Origin: Pseudomonadota bacterium
GTDB taxonomy: Bacteria > Pseudomonadota > Alphaproteobacteria > Rhizobiales > Devosiaceae
Assembly (NCBI GenBank): GCA_023430705.1
Contig: JAEYZJ010000159.1
Span: forward strand, 1 to 12,677
DNA length: 12,677 nucleotides
Direction: 5' to 3'
This document shows, piece by piece, positions 1 through 7,664 of the stretch. Position numbers and translations under genes: made by a program. Each line of letters starts with the position of its first letter. Position 1 is the first letter of the stretch. The notes under the pieces are model-generated. The model saw nothing but the letters and a program-made list of their open reading frames with translations. It was not told where the DNA came from and searched no databases.

Positions 1-135
1 TGGTGGAAAGTGCCCGCGCCGCCAGCCGTCGCGGAAACGCACTGAGCGCCCCCACGATGCCAACAGTGCTGTCCGCTTTCCGCATCAGGCGATTCTACAG
101 ATAGGGGAGTTGATCCGCTAGGCCTGCTCGTGTCG
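1..135. other. Left-edge stretch, gene not assignable
   Basis: No gene can be called with confidence. On the minus strand a frame opens with ATG at 85-83 (MRKADSTVGIVGALSAF...) and runs off the left edge. A TAGAAT hexamer lies 9 bases before that ATG, so this could be the start of a leftward gene. On the plus strand all three frames are also open from base 1, with stops at 43-45, 100-102 and 118-120, so the 3' end of a rightward gene is equally possible. I recognise no family in any of these short readings. Confidence 0.25.
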
Positions 136-243
136 CGCCCCTCACCCCCGCCCTCTCCCCAGGGGGGAGAGGGGGCGTTGTGGCGCTGCCGGTGCGTCTT
201 TCGTCCCCTCGCCCCTCTGGGGAGAGGGCCAGGGTGAGGGGCG
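136..243. repeat. GC-rich palindromic repeat, paired copy (REP-like)
   Basis: Two long arms face each other: 136-160 (CGCCCCTCACCC...) and 219-243 (...GGGTGAGGGGCG). They are reverse complements at 23 of 25 positions. The left arm can instead fold locally, 151-160 with 164-173, as a 10-bp stem with a 3-base loop, so two mutually exclusive structures exist. The element begins about 20 bases past the ku stop codon, on the downstream side of ku transcription. A closely related single copy lies at 3701-3736, just past tamB. It resembles the GC-rich dispersed intergenic palindromes common in alphaproteobacterial genomes. There is no T-run, so it is not a canonical intrinsic terminator, although it could protect 3' ends or slow polymerase. 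Confidence 0.75.
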
Positions 244-262
244 CCAGGCGCACCGAGTGCCC

Positions 263-1165
263 TCAAGCCTTCTTCCGCGCCGCCGGCTTCCCGGCCACGG
301 CCTTCGATGCTTCCACCGCTTCCTTCAGCGTCGGCTTCTTCGCCGCCGGCTTGGCGGCGGGTTCGGCCTTGGCCTTGCTCGGGGCTGCCGGCTTGGATTG
401 GCTGAGGCTGGCCTTCAGGGCATCCATGAGGTTGACCACATTGCCGCGCTCGGGGGCGGCCGCGATGATCGGCTTGTGACCCTTGAGCTTCTCGCGGATC
501 ATTTCCATCAGCGCGGTTTCGTAGCGGTCCTCGTAGTCCTTCGGGTTGAAGTGCTTGACCTTCTGCTCGATCAGCTTTTCGGCGAGCTGCAGCATTTCCT
601 CGTCGGGATTGCCGACCGGGATGTTGCCGAAATACTCGGCCGTACCCCGCACCTCGTTGGGGTTGCGCAAAGTCGTCACGAACATGCCGGTCTCGCGCGC
701 CCCGATGGTGATCACCCGCTCGCGGCTCGACATCACCAGCCGCGCGATCGCGAGCTTGCCCGACCGGCGCATCGCCTCGCGCAGCACGATGAAGGTCTCT
801 TCCGCCATCGCGCCGTCGGGTGCGAGGTAGTAGGGCGCATCCTGGTAGATGACGTCCACCTCGTCCTCGTCGACGAAGGCCTCGATGTTCATGGTGTGGC
901 TGGATTCGATCCGCACCGCCTCGAGGTCGCTGTCCTCGATGATGACGTACTGCTTGTCTTCGTATTCGTAGCCCTTCACCAGGTCCGAACGCTCGACGAG
1001 ACCCAGTTCCGGATCGACCGGCTTCATGTTGATCCGGTTGTGCGTGTCCTTGTGGAGCTGGTTGAAAGTAATCCGCTCCGATGCGCTCGTGGCCGGGAAC
1101 ATTTTCACCGGGCAACTCACGAGACTGAGCTTGATATAGCCCTTCCAGCTTGCCCTTGGTGCCAC
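263..1165 (-). CDS. ku: Ku, DNA end-binding protein of bacterial NHEJ
   Basis: Homodimeric ring protein that binds double-strand DNA ends and recruits the ligase LigD in the cytoplasm. The 300-residue product opens with MAPRASWKGYIKLSLVSCPV, the usual N-terminus of proteobacterial Ku, and the beta-barrel core fills about residues 1-230. The conserved segments NPKDYEDRYE (207-216) and VVNLMDALKASL (243-254) are present. From about 258 to 300 the chain is a low-complexity Lys/Ala/Pro tail, as in other bacterial Ku proteins, where such tails touch DNA. The start codon is GTG at 1165-1163; it matches the family N-terminus and sits 5 bases after an AGGAGG. The gene lies 9 bases downstream of ligD and is probably translationally coupled to it. 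Family assignment is near certain; the activity is inferred from the family. Confidence 0.97.
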   Translation of the reverse strand: MAPRASWKGYIKLSLVSCPVKMFPATSASERITFNQLHKDTHNRINMKPVDPELGLVERSDLVKGYEYEDKQYVIIEDSDLEAVRIESSHTMNIEAFVDEDEVDVIYQDAPYYLAPDGAMAEETFIVLREAMRRSGKLAIARLVMSSRERVITIGARETGMFVTTLRNPNEVRGTAEYFGNIPVGNPDEEMLQLAEKLIEQKVKHFNPKDYEDRYETALMEMIREKLKGHKPIIAAAPERGNVVNLMDALKASLSQSKPAAPSKAKAEPAAKPAAKKPTLKEAVEASKAVAGKPAARKKA

Positions 1166-1170
1166 CCTCG

Positions 1171-1176
1171 CCTCCT
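1171..1176 (-). promoter_or_regulatory. ku ribosome-binding site overlapping ligD stop
   Basis: On the minus strand the sequence reads TAGGAGGCGAGGGTG. The AGGAGG is a near-perfect Shine-Dalgarno sequence 5 bases before the ku GTG start, and its first bases overlap the TAG stop of ligD (1177-1175). Ribosomes finishing ligD are thus placed to start ku. The site also decides the non-ATG start. Confidence 0.8.
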
Positions 1177-3640
1177 ACGCGCGCGTACTACGTCCAGCCC
1201 TCGACAATGCAGGCAGGTCACGAGCGAACTCGTTAATTTCCGCCCACGGATCGCCGGTCTTGGTTAACAATCCCGGCAGGGTAGAATAGTTCAGATCGAC
1301 TGGGGCGTCGATGCTTTCGAGGTCCCGCCAGTCGAGTGGCGTCGAGGCCGGCATGCCGGTCCGCGCCCTGAGCGAATAGGGCGACACCGCCGTCGCCGAC
1401 CTCGCGTTGCGGTGGATGTCGATCAGGATGCGCCGCTTGCGGTTGGCCGCCCCGATGACCGTGACGAACGTGTCGGGCGCGCTCTTGGCCAGTGCCGCCG
1501 CGATGTCGCCGGTCGCCGCGTGCACCTGCTTCCATGTCAGCTTCGGCCGGATCGGCACGACGAGGTGGATGCCCTTGCCGCCCGAGGTCTTGACGAAGGG
1601 GACGAGCCCCAGCGCCTCGAGTTCGCCCCTGAGGTGCACCGCCGCCTCCACCACCTCGCGGAACTCTACCCCCTCGCCCGGGTCGAGGTCGAAAGTCACC
1701 CGGTCCGGCGTCTCGAGGTGCTCGACATGCGTGCCCCAGGCATGGAACTCGATCACCCCGAACTGCGCCAGCGCGAGGTAGCCCTTGGCGTCCTCGACAT
1801 GGAGGTAGGTCCGGTCCTCCTCGTCCGAGGTCTGCGTCTCGAATGTCCTGACCCCCGCCGGCATGCCCTTGAAGGCGTGGCGCTGGAAGAAGCAGTCCTT
1901 CACCAGCCCCGTCGGGCACCGGAACAGCGACACCGGCCGCCCGAACAGGTGCGGCAGCATGAAGTCGCCTACCGCCGCGTAGTAGACCGCGATGTCGAGC
2001 TTGGTCGGCCCGCTCTTGCCGAGCAGCCGCCGCGTCGGGTTGGTGATCGAGATCGAGGCGAGGTCGGCGTCCGTGATGAGGCGCTTGCGTGGCGCCACCG
2101 AGGCGGTGAGCTCGACGTCGAGCAGCCCCTTGAACACCGCGTGCCGGAGCATCCCGTCCGTCGTCCGGTTGGCAAAGTGCACGTGGCAGCGCAGCACCGG
2201 CTGCACCCCGATCACGTCCCTGGGCGCGCCGTCGAGCCTCAGGCTCGCGTCCTGCAGCGGCTCGAGCCGCGCCAGCAGCTGCGCCAGCGTCGCCGCATCG
2301 AACCCGGTGCCGACCTTGCCCCGATACTGCAGCTCGTCGCCCACCCATTCCGCCAGCGCCAGCGCCGCCAGCCCCTCGGCCCGCTCTGACACCGTGTAGC
2401 CGGCGATGACGAAGTCGCCCGTCTGCAGCGCCTTGACCTTCACCCAGGTCGTCGTGCGCCCCGACTGGTAGGTGGCGTTCGTCCGCTTCGAGACGATCCC
2501 TTCGAGCCCCATTTCCGACGCGCGCTCGTAGAGCCCCTCCCCGTTCCCCTCGACATGGTCGCTGAACTGGATCGCCGAGCGCCCGCTGACATGGCTGCCC
2601 AGCACTTGCGCCAGCATCTGCTTGCGCGTCGCGAGCTCCACTCCGCGCAAGTCGTAGCCGTCGAGATGGAGGAGGTCGAAGGCGTAGTAGTGGAGCCGGC
2701 TCCCCGCCCCCTGCGACAGCGCATCCTGCAGCGCCGAAAAGCGCGATATGCCCTTGTCGTCCAGCACCACGATCTCGCCGTCGAGGATCGCCTGCTTCAC
2801 CGGGAGCTTTGCGAACTCCCCCGGCAGGTCGCCGTAGCGGCGGGTCCAGTCGATGCCGCTGCGGGTGATCAACTGCACCTTGCCGTCGATGACATGCGCG
2901 ATCGTGCGGTAGCCGTCGAACTTGATCTCGTGCAGCCAGTGCGAGGCCCGCGTCTCCTCGGGCGGCTTCTGCGCCGCGGTGGCAAGCTGCGGCTCGACCT
3001 GCGCCGGGGGCGGCGCCTTCACGGCGCCGGCGAGCTTTCCCGGCTTCAGCACGGCCGCCGGCTTCTGCCGGCTCGCCTCCAGCAGCTGCTCCGTCGTCAG
3101 CCCCGACTTCACGCTTTCCGGCCGCGCCGCGAGGATGTCCGTCTCGGTGTCGACCGAGGGATCATGCTCCTTGAACAGCAGCCAGTTGTCCTTGCCCTCG
3201 TCGCCGGGCCGCCCCTTCAGCCGGGTGAGCATCCAGCCGCCCTTGAGCTTTTCGCCCCACAGCCGGAACTTGAAGCCGCCCTTCCTGAGCCCGGCGTCGA
3301 CATCCTCCATCGGCGCCCAGTCGCCCGTGTCCCACACGATCATCGGGCCGCCGCCATATTCGCCCTCGGGGATCACGCCCTCGAAGTCGATGTATTCGAT
3401 CGGATGGTCCTCGGTATGGACCGCGAGCCGCTTGTCTGCCGGGTTGAGCGAAGGCCCCCGCGGCACCGCCCAGCTCAGCAGCACGCCGCCGTGCTCGAGC
3501 CTGAGGTCGTAGTGGTCCGCCGTCGCCGAGTGCTTGTGCACCACGAACCGGGTGCCGCCGCCCGCGGCCGCCCGCCCCGCGGGCTCCGATGTCCTGGAGA
3601 AATCCCGCTTGTCGCGGTAGCTGCTGAGCTTGTCGGCCAT
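1175..3640 (-). CDS. ligD: Multifunctional NHEJ DNA ligase LigD
   Basis: ATP-dependent ligase that trims, fills and seals DNA ends held by Ku. At 821 residues it has all three modules in the Pseudomonas-type order. The phosphoesterase spans about 30-145, with H37, H43, D45, R47, H79 and Y83 spaced exactly as the catalytic set of P. aeruginosa LigD. The ligase spans about 230-525, with nucleophile K240 in EIKFDG, DGE at 287-289, YAFDLLHLDG at 319-328, EGIVSKR at 380-386 and WVKVKA at 399-404. The archaeo-eukaryotic primase-type polymerase spans about 545-805, with the metal-binding pair DLDP (D651, D653), SGGKGIH (686-692) and the third aspartate D741 before SPYSLRAR. A Pro/Ala-rich linker (about 193-228) separates the first two modules. 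It is the first gene of the ligD-ku pair. The start is ATG with no strong ribosome-binding site, 103 bases after tamB. All key residues are intact, so it should be active. Confidence 0.97.
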   Translation of the reverse strand: MADKLSSYRDKRDFSRTSEPAGRAAAGGGTRFVVHKHSATADHYDLRLEHGGVLLSWAVPRGPSLNPADKRLAVHTEDHPIEYIDFEGVIPEGEYGGGPMIVWDTGDWAPMEDVDAGLRKGGFKFRLWGEKLKGGWMLTRLKGRPGDEGKDNWLLFKEHDPSVDTETDILAARPESVKSGLTTEQLLEASRQKPAAVLKPGKLAGAVKAPPPAQVEPQLATAAQKPPEETRASHWLHEIKFDGYRTIAHVIDGKVQLITRSGIDWTRRYGDLPGEFAKLPVKQAILDGEIVVLDDKGISRFSALQDALSQGAGSRLHYYAFDLLHLDGYDLRGVELATRKQMLAQVLGSHVSGRSAIQFSDHVEGNGEGLYERASEMGLEGIVSKRTNATYQSGRTTTWVKVKALQTGDFVIAGYTVSERAEGLAALALAEWVGDELQYRGKVGTGFDAATLAQLLARLEPLQDASLRLDGAPRDVIGVQPVLRCHVHFANRTTDGMLRHAVFKGLLDVELTASVAPRKRLITDADLASISITNPTRRLLGKSGPTKLDIAVYYAAVGDFMLPHLFGRPVSLFRCPTGLVKDCFFQRHAFKGMPAGVRTFETQTSDEEDRTYLHVEDAKGYLALAQFGVIEFHAWGTHVEHLETPDRVTFDLDPGEGVEFREVVEAAVHLRGELEALGLVPFVKTSGGKGIHLVVPIRPKLTWKQVHAATGDIAAALAKSAPDTFVTVIGAANRKRRILIDIHRNARSATAVSPYSLRARTGMPASTPLDWRDLESIDAPVDLNYSTLPGLLTKTGDPWAEINEFARDLPALSRAGRSTRA

Positions 3641-3700
3641 GCCCGAACGCTAGGGTCTGGCCGCCCGGGCTGCAAGTGCATCACCGGCCGGACCACCGCC

Positions 3701-3736
3701 CCCCTCTCCCTGAGGGGAGAGGGTCGGGGTGAGGGG
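3701..3736. repeat. GC-rich palindromic repeat, single copy
   Basis: CCCTCTCCC (3702-3710) pairs with GGGAGAGGG (3715-3723) around a 4-base loop. The tail GGGGTGAGGGG (3726-3736) completes the unit. Bases 3714-3736 match 219-241 at 21 of 23 positions. Read in the direction of tamB transcription, the repeat starts 7 bases past the tamB stop, the same orientation and setting as the copy after ku. It may act as a 3'-end stabiliser or partial terminator between tamB and ligD, but there is no U-tract. Confidence 0.7.
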
Positions 3737-3743
3737 TTCAGCC

Positions 3744-6700
3744 TCAGTAGTCCGTCTCGTAGAAGATGCCGACGCTCGAATCCCCGTCCGTGCCGGTCGA
3801 GACCCTGGCCTTGAGGTCGTTCGTGATGTCGAGGTTCACCGTCACCCGCGAGTTGCCGTCGGCCCCCGCCTGCACGCCCAGGTAGACATTGTCCTGCAGG
3901 TACGCCCCCGCCTGCACCGCGAGGCTCCCGTCCTCGTTGGTGACGACATCGAGGTCGTCGAGCCCGGCCCGCGCCCTCAGCGAATCCGCCAGCGAACTGC
4001 CGCCGCCCGCGAGTTCCGCCGCCGCGCCGGCGAGCTTGGCCAGCTGGATCGGCGTCAGCTCGCCCATCGAGCGCTTGAACAGCAGCCGCGACAGCACCTC
4101 GTCCTGCGGCAGCGGCGGGTTCGAGGTGAAGCTGATGTCGAGATCCGACACGCGCCCCGTCACGTTGACGAACACCGTGATGCCGTCGCCTTCCGACCGG
4201 GCGGTGAAGTCGAGATAGGGATCGAGGTCGCCCACCAGCGTCAGCGCGCCTTCCTCGAACGTGACCCGCTGCCCCAGGATCGTCAGCCGCCCGCGATTGA
4301 GCTGGAACGCCCCCACCGGCTGCACGTCGTTGACCGAACCGGTCAGCCGCACCGTGCCACCGACCTCCGCGTCGAGCCCGCGCCCGCGTACGAAGATCTG
4401 GTTCGGCGCCACGAGGTTGACGTCGAGCTGCACCACCGAGGGCCGCCGCTGCGGCATCGGCGCGCCCGACGGCGTCACCGCGGCCCGCTTCAGCGTCGCC
4501 TGCACCGCCGGCGGCGTATTGACGTTCTGCACCTCGGCCAGCGTGCCCGCGCCGCCGAACTGGTCCGGGATGGCGATCTCGGCCTTCTCGATCATCAGCT
4601 CGCCCGACAGCACCGGGTTGCGGTCGAGCCGCCCGCGCAGCGCCAGCCCGCCCGATGCGGTGGCAGCGAACATCGTGCCGTCCGCGTAGCGCGCCGAGGC
4701 AAGCTGCAGCGCGATGTCGACCGGATTGCCGTCGGCAAGCCCCACCGTGCCCGAAGCCGTGATCGACCCGCCCGTCGCAAGGTTCGCCGACAGGCGCTCG
4801 ATCCGCACGGTCTCGCCCGCAAGGCTCGCCCGGCCGGTAATGCCGACCAGCCTGAGGTTCAGTTCCGGATCGATATAGCCCGACCCGTCGGTCGCGATCG
4901 TCCCGGAAAACTGCGGCTGCGCGAGGCTGCCGCTGACGCGCGCATCGAGTTGAGCCGTGCCGCTGAACTGGCCGCCGCGATCCGCGACGAACCGGTTGGC
5001 GAAGGCGAGCGGCGCCGAACCCCGCACGGCAAGCTGCAGCCCGCCCCCCTCGAGCGGCACCCGGCCGCTCGCCGTGACCCGGAGGCCGTTGCCACCGTCG
5101 GCGCTGGCGCTCTCCAGCGTCACCACCTGCCCGGCGATGCTGCCCTGCGCCGCAAGCCGGAGCGAGGCGAGTCCGTAGCCCGAGGCGCTGGCCTCGGCGC
5201 TGAACACCGTCTGCCCGCCCCGCTGCGTCGCCGTTCCCCTGAGGTTCGCGATGCTGAACTCGCCCGCGACGATGCTCCGGCCGTCGATCGTCCCATCGAT
5301 CGCGAGGTCGCCGAAGAGGTCGCTCACCGTCGCGCGGATGTCCGCCGATCCCACCCGGATGTCGGCCGCCCGGATCTCGCGCGCCGTGCCGGTGATCTCG
5401 ATGCCTTGCCTGCCGCCCGCCGGCGCGAGGACCAGCGTCCCCTCGGCGCTGCCCGATGCATCGACGAGAAGCAGTGCCGCGGCCGTGGAAATATCGCTCG
5501 AGGCGAGGTCGAGCCGACCGCTCAGCAGCCCCTGCCGGTCCTGCGTGAGCTCGCCCGTGACCGTCGTCGGTCCTGCCGACAAGCGCAATCCGCTCAGCCG
5601 TCGCGTCTCGGCGTCGGTCGCCACGTCGCCCGCGAGCGTCACCTGGAACCTGTCGAGCAAGGCATCCCCGCTCAGCGCCCCGGTCAGCGTGCCGGTCTCG
5701 GCCAGCGTGCCGCTGAAGCCGAACGCGGCATCGCTCAGCGCCTTGCCGGCGAGGCGCCCGCGCGGCACCCGCGCGCTCACCTCGAGCGCGATCGCGCCCT
5801 GCCCCCTCGCGGTCCCCACCACCGACAGCGCCCCCTCGGCCTCCGCCGAAACCAGCGCGAGATCGCTGAGGTCCGCGCTGAAGCGGAAATCGGCAGCCCC
5901 GGTGGCGAACGTGCCATCGGCGGCGATCTGCACCCGCTCGTTGCCGAGCCGGAAGCCCTCGGCCTCCAGCCCCTTCTCGGTCCGCGCCACCCGGCCGCCG
6001 AGCCTGACCGTCCCCGCCAGCAGGCTGTCGAGCGCCGGCTCGGACAGCGCCAGCCCCTCGGCCGTGCCGTCGAGATCGAGATTGAAGCCGCCGCTCAGCG
6101 GGCTGATCGTCCCGGTCGCGTCGAGCCGCAGCGCCCCGTCGAGCTCGCGCCCGGCGACACCCGAGAACGGCGCGATCGAGCTCGTCTCGATGCCCGCCCT
6201 GCCGTTGAAGACGAAGTCGTCGACGACGCCCTCGAGCGCCAGCGTCAGCGCCTTGCCCGCCAGCCGGAACTCGGCCAGTTGCACCGGCTCGCCGGCACTC
6301 CAGAGCCCCGCGAGCCCGAGCCCGACGCTCGTCCCGAGCGCCGCCTGCACGTCAGGGTCGCCCGACTGGATGCCGTTCACGGCGCCGTCCGCGTTGAACG
6401 TCACCCGGCGCGTCGCCGGGTCCTCGAGGTTGGCCGCGACGCCGCTGCCGCGCAGCGTGATCTCGCTCGCCGTCAGGCCGCCGTTGACGAAGCGGCTGGC
6501 GACGAGGTTCGCCGTCCAGCCCTCGTCGCTCGCCGTGCCGTACTCGACCTTCAGCATCGCCGCCCCGATCGAGGTCGCGGCGCCCGGCACCGGCAGCAGC
6601 ACCGCCGCGCCGCCCGGATCGGCGATCGCCGCCGAAAGCTGCAGCCGCCGCAGGAACCCGTCGGCCGTCGTCGCCGCCGTGCCTTCCAGCGACAGCTGTC

Positions 6701-7664
6701 CGCCGCTCAGCTTCAGCGCCTCGATGTCCACCCCGCCCGCCGACCGCACCAGCGCGGTCGCGCTCAGCGCGGTGTTCTCGCCGAAGAACGGGCGGTAGCT
6801 CGGCGACACCAGCGCCGCCACCGGTCCGCCGAGGTCGGCGACGACTCGCAGCCCCTCGGGCGCCTGCACCAGCTCCGCCACCCCTTCGAGCGCGCGCCGG
6901 CCCCCGGCATCGAGCGTCATCGTGGTGCGCAGGTCGTTCACCGGGCCCGACCCGTTCACCGCCAGCGCCATCTCCGGCCGCCCCTCGATGTTGAGCAGGT
7001 TGGCGAGAATGCCGTTCGGCGGCTCGGTCAGCGCCACGCCGATGTCGACGGTGTTGTCGTCACGGCTGTAGGCGACATCGACGTCGAGCCGTCCGCCCGG
7101 CCCGTCGAGCCGGACGATGTCGAGCGCCGTGGCGAGCGATCCGCCCTCGAGCCGCAGGCTCCCCTCGATGGAGATTTCCGAGCCGAGCCCGAAGACGCTC
7201 TGCCCGAACGTCACGCGCGGCACGCTCAGCCGGTCGAGCTGGATCGCCACCGGAAACTCGGGGATGGCCAGCGGCATCGCCTCCGGCGGCGGCAGGTTGG
7301 GATCGCCGCTCGGGATGGCGTTGCGGATGTAGTCGATGCTCTCGGCGGTCAGCGAACGCACCAGCAGCCGGCCGGTGAACAGCGCCGCCTGGTCCCAGTC
7401 GATCGCCGCGTTGTGGACGCGCAGCCACACGCCTTCCCTGTCCGAGATCGTGATCTCGCGGATCGAGGCGGTCGAGGACAGCACGCCGTCTATGTTGGAA
7501 ATGCGGATCTGCCGCTCGGGCGTCGACAGCTGGCCCTCGACGAAGCCGACGAACCAGTCCTTCTGCTCGTCCGGCGTCAGCTGCTGCTGGTCTTGCGCGA
7601 CGAGCGGGATCGCGGCCAGGAGGCCGAGACCGATCACCATCAGGATGCCGAGCAGCCGTCTCAA
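3744..7664 (-). CDS. tamB: TamB, inner-membrane partner of the TAM complex
   Basis: Very large envelope protein anchored in the inner membrane. It is thought to span the periplasm as a hydrophobic beta-groove and, with TamA, to support outer-membrane protein assembly or phospholipid transport. The 1306-residue chain starts with a signal-anchor (MRRLLGILMVIGLGLLAAIPL, about 1-22). It continues as a long run of repetitive Gly/Ala/Leu-rich beta-strand sequence with alternating polar and apolar residues. The C-terminal DUF490/TamB domain (about 960-1306) shows LDVNLVAPNQIFVRGRGLDA (1080-1099), NRGRLTILGQRVTFEEGAL (1123-1141), the signature PPLPQDEVLSRLLF (1183-1196) and the end GIFYETDY. The start is TTG at 7664-7662, overlapping the tamA TGA by two bases; an in-frame ATG at 7640-7638 would cut the signal-anchor short. 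The gene is co-transcribed behind tamA. Confidence 0.96.
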   Translation of the reverse strand: MRRLLGILMVIGLGLLAAIPLVAQDQQQLTPDEQKDWFVGFVEGQLSTPERQIRISNIDGVLSSTASIREITISDREGVWLRVHNAAIDWDQAALFTGRLLVRSLTAESIDYIRNAIPSGDPNLPPPEAMPLAIPEFPVAIQLDRLSVPRVTFGQSVFGLGSEISIEGSLRLEGGSLATALDIVRLDGPGGRLDVDVAYSRDDNTVDIGVALTEPPNGILANLLNIEGRPEMALAVNGSGPVNDLRTTMTLDAGGRRALEGVAELVQAPEGLRVVADLGGPVAALVSPSYRPFFGENTALSATALVRSAGGVDIEALKLSGGQLSLEGTAATTADGFLRRLQLSAAIADPGGAAVLLPVPGAATSIGAAMLKVEYGTASDEGWTANLVASRFVNGGLTASEITLRGSGVAANLEDPATRRVTFNADGAVNGIQSGDPDVQAALGTSVGLGLAGLWSAGEPVQLAEFRLAGKALTLALEGVVDDFVFNGRAGIETSSIAPFSGVAGRELDGALRLDATGTISPLSGGFNLDLDGTAEGLALSEPALDSLLAGTVRLGGRVARTEKGLEAEGFRLGNERVQIAADGTFATGAADFRFSADLSDLALVSAEAEGALSVVGTARGQGAIALEVSARVPRGRLAGKALSDAAFGFSGTLAETGTLTGALSGDALLDRFQVTLAGDVATDAETRRLSGLRLSAGPTTVTGELTQDRQGLLSGRLDLASSDISTAAALLLVDASGSAEGTLVLAPAGGRQGIEITGTAREIRAADIRVGSADIRATVSDLFGDLAIDGTIDGRSIVAGEFSIANLRGTATQRGGQTVFSAEASASGYGLASLRLAAQGSIAGQVVTLESASADGGNGLRVTASGRVPLEGGGLQLAVRGSAPLAFANRFVADRGGQFSGTAQLDARVSGSLAQPQFSGTIATDGSGYIDPELNLRLVGITGRASLAGETVRIERLSANLATGGSITASGTVGLADGNPVDIALQLASARYADGTMFAATASGGLALRGRLDRNPVLSGELMIEKAEIAIPDQFGGAGTLAEVQNVNTPPAVQATLKRAAVTPSGAPMPQRRPSVVQLDVNLVAPNQIFVRGRGLDAEVGGTVRLTGSVNDVQPVGAFQLNRGRLTILGQRVTFEEGALTLVGDLDPYLDFTARSEGDGITVFVNVTGRVSDLDISFTSNPPLPQDEVLSRLLFKRSMGELTPIQLAKLAGAAAELAGGGSSLADSLRARAGLDDLDVVTNEDGSLAVQAGAYLQDNVYLGVQAGADGNSRVTVNLDITNDLKARVSTGTDGDSSVGIFYETDY

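Noticed and set aside
136..243. Intrinsic terminator for ku
   Set aside because: The hairpins are strong but not followed by a T-run in the direction of transcription; described as a palindromic repeat instead.
257..1267. Plus-strand open frame of 336 codons antisense to ku
   Set aside because: Shadow of ku; the product has no recognisable domain and the minus strand has a clear Ku with a ribosome-binding site.
2555..3814. Plus-strand open frame of 419 codons antisense to ligD
   Set aside because: Low-complexity Arg/Leu/Val-rich translation opposite well-conserved LigD domains; a codon-bias shadow.
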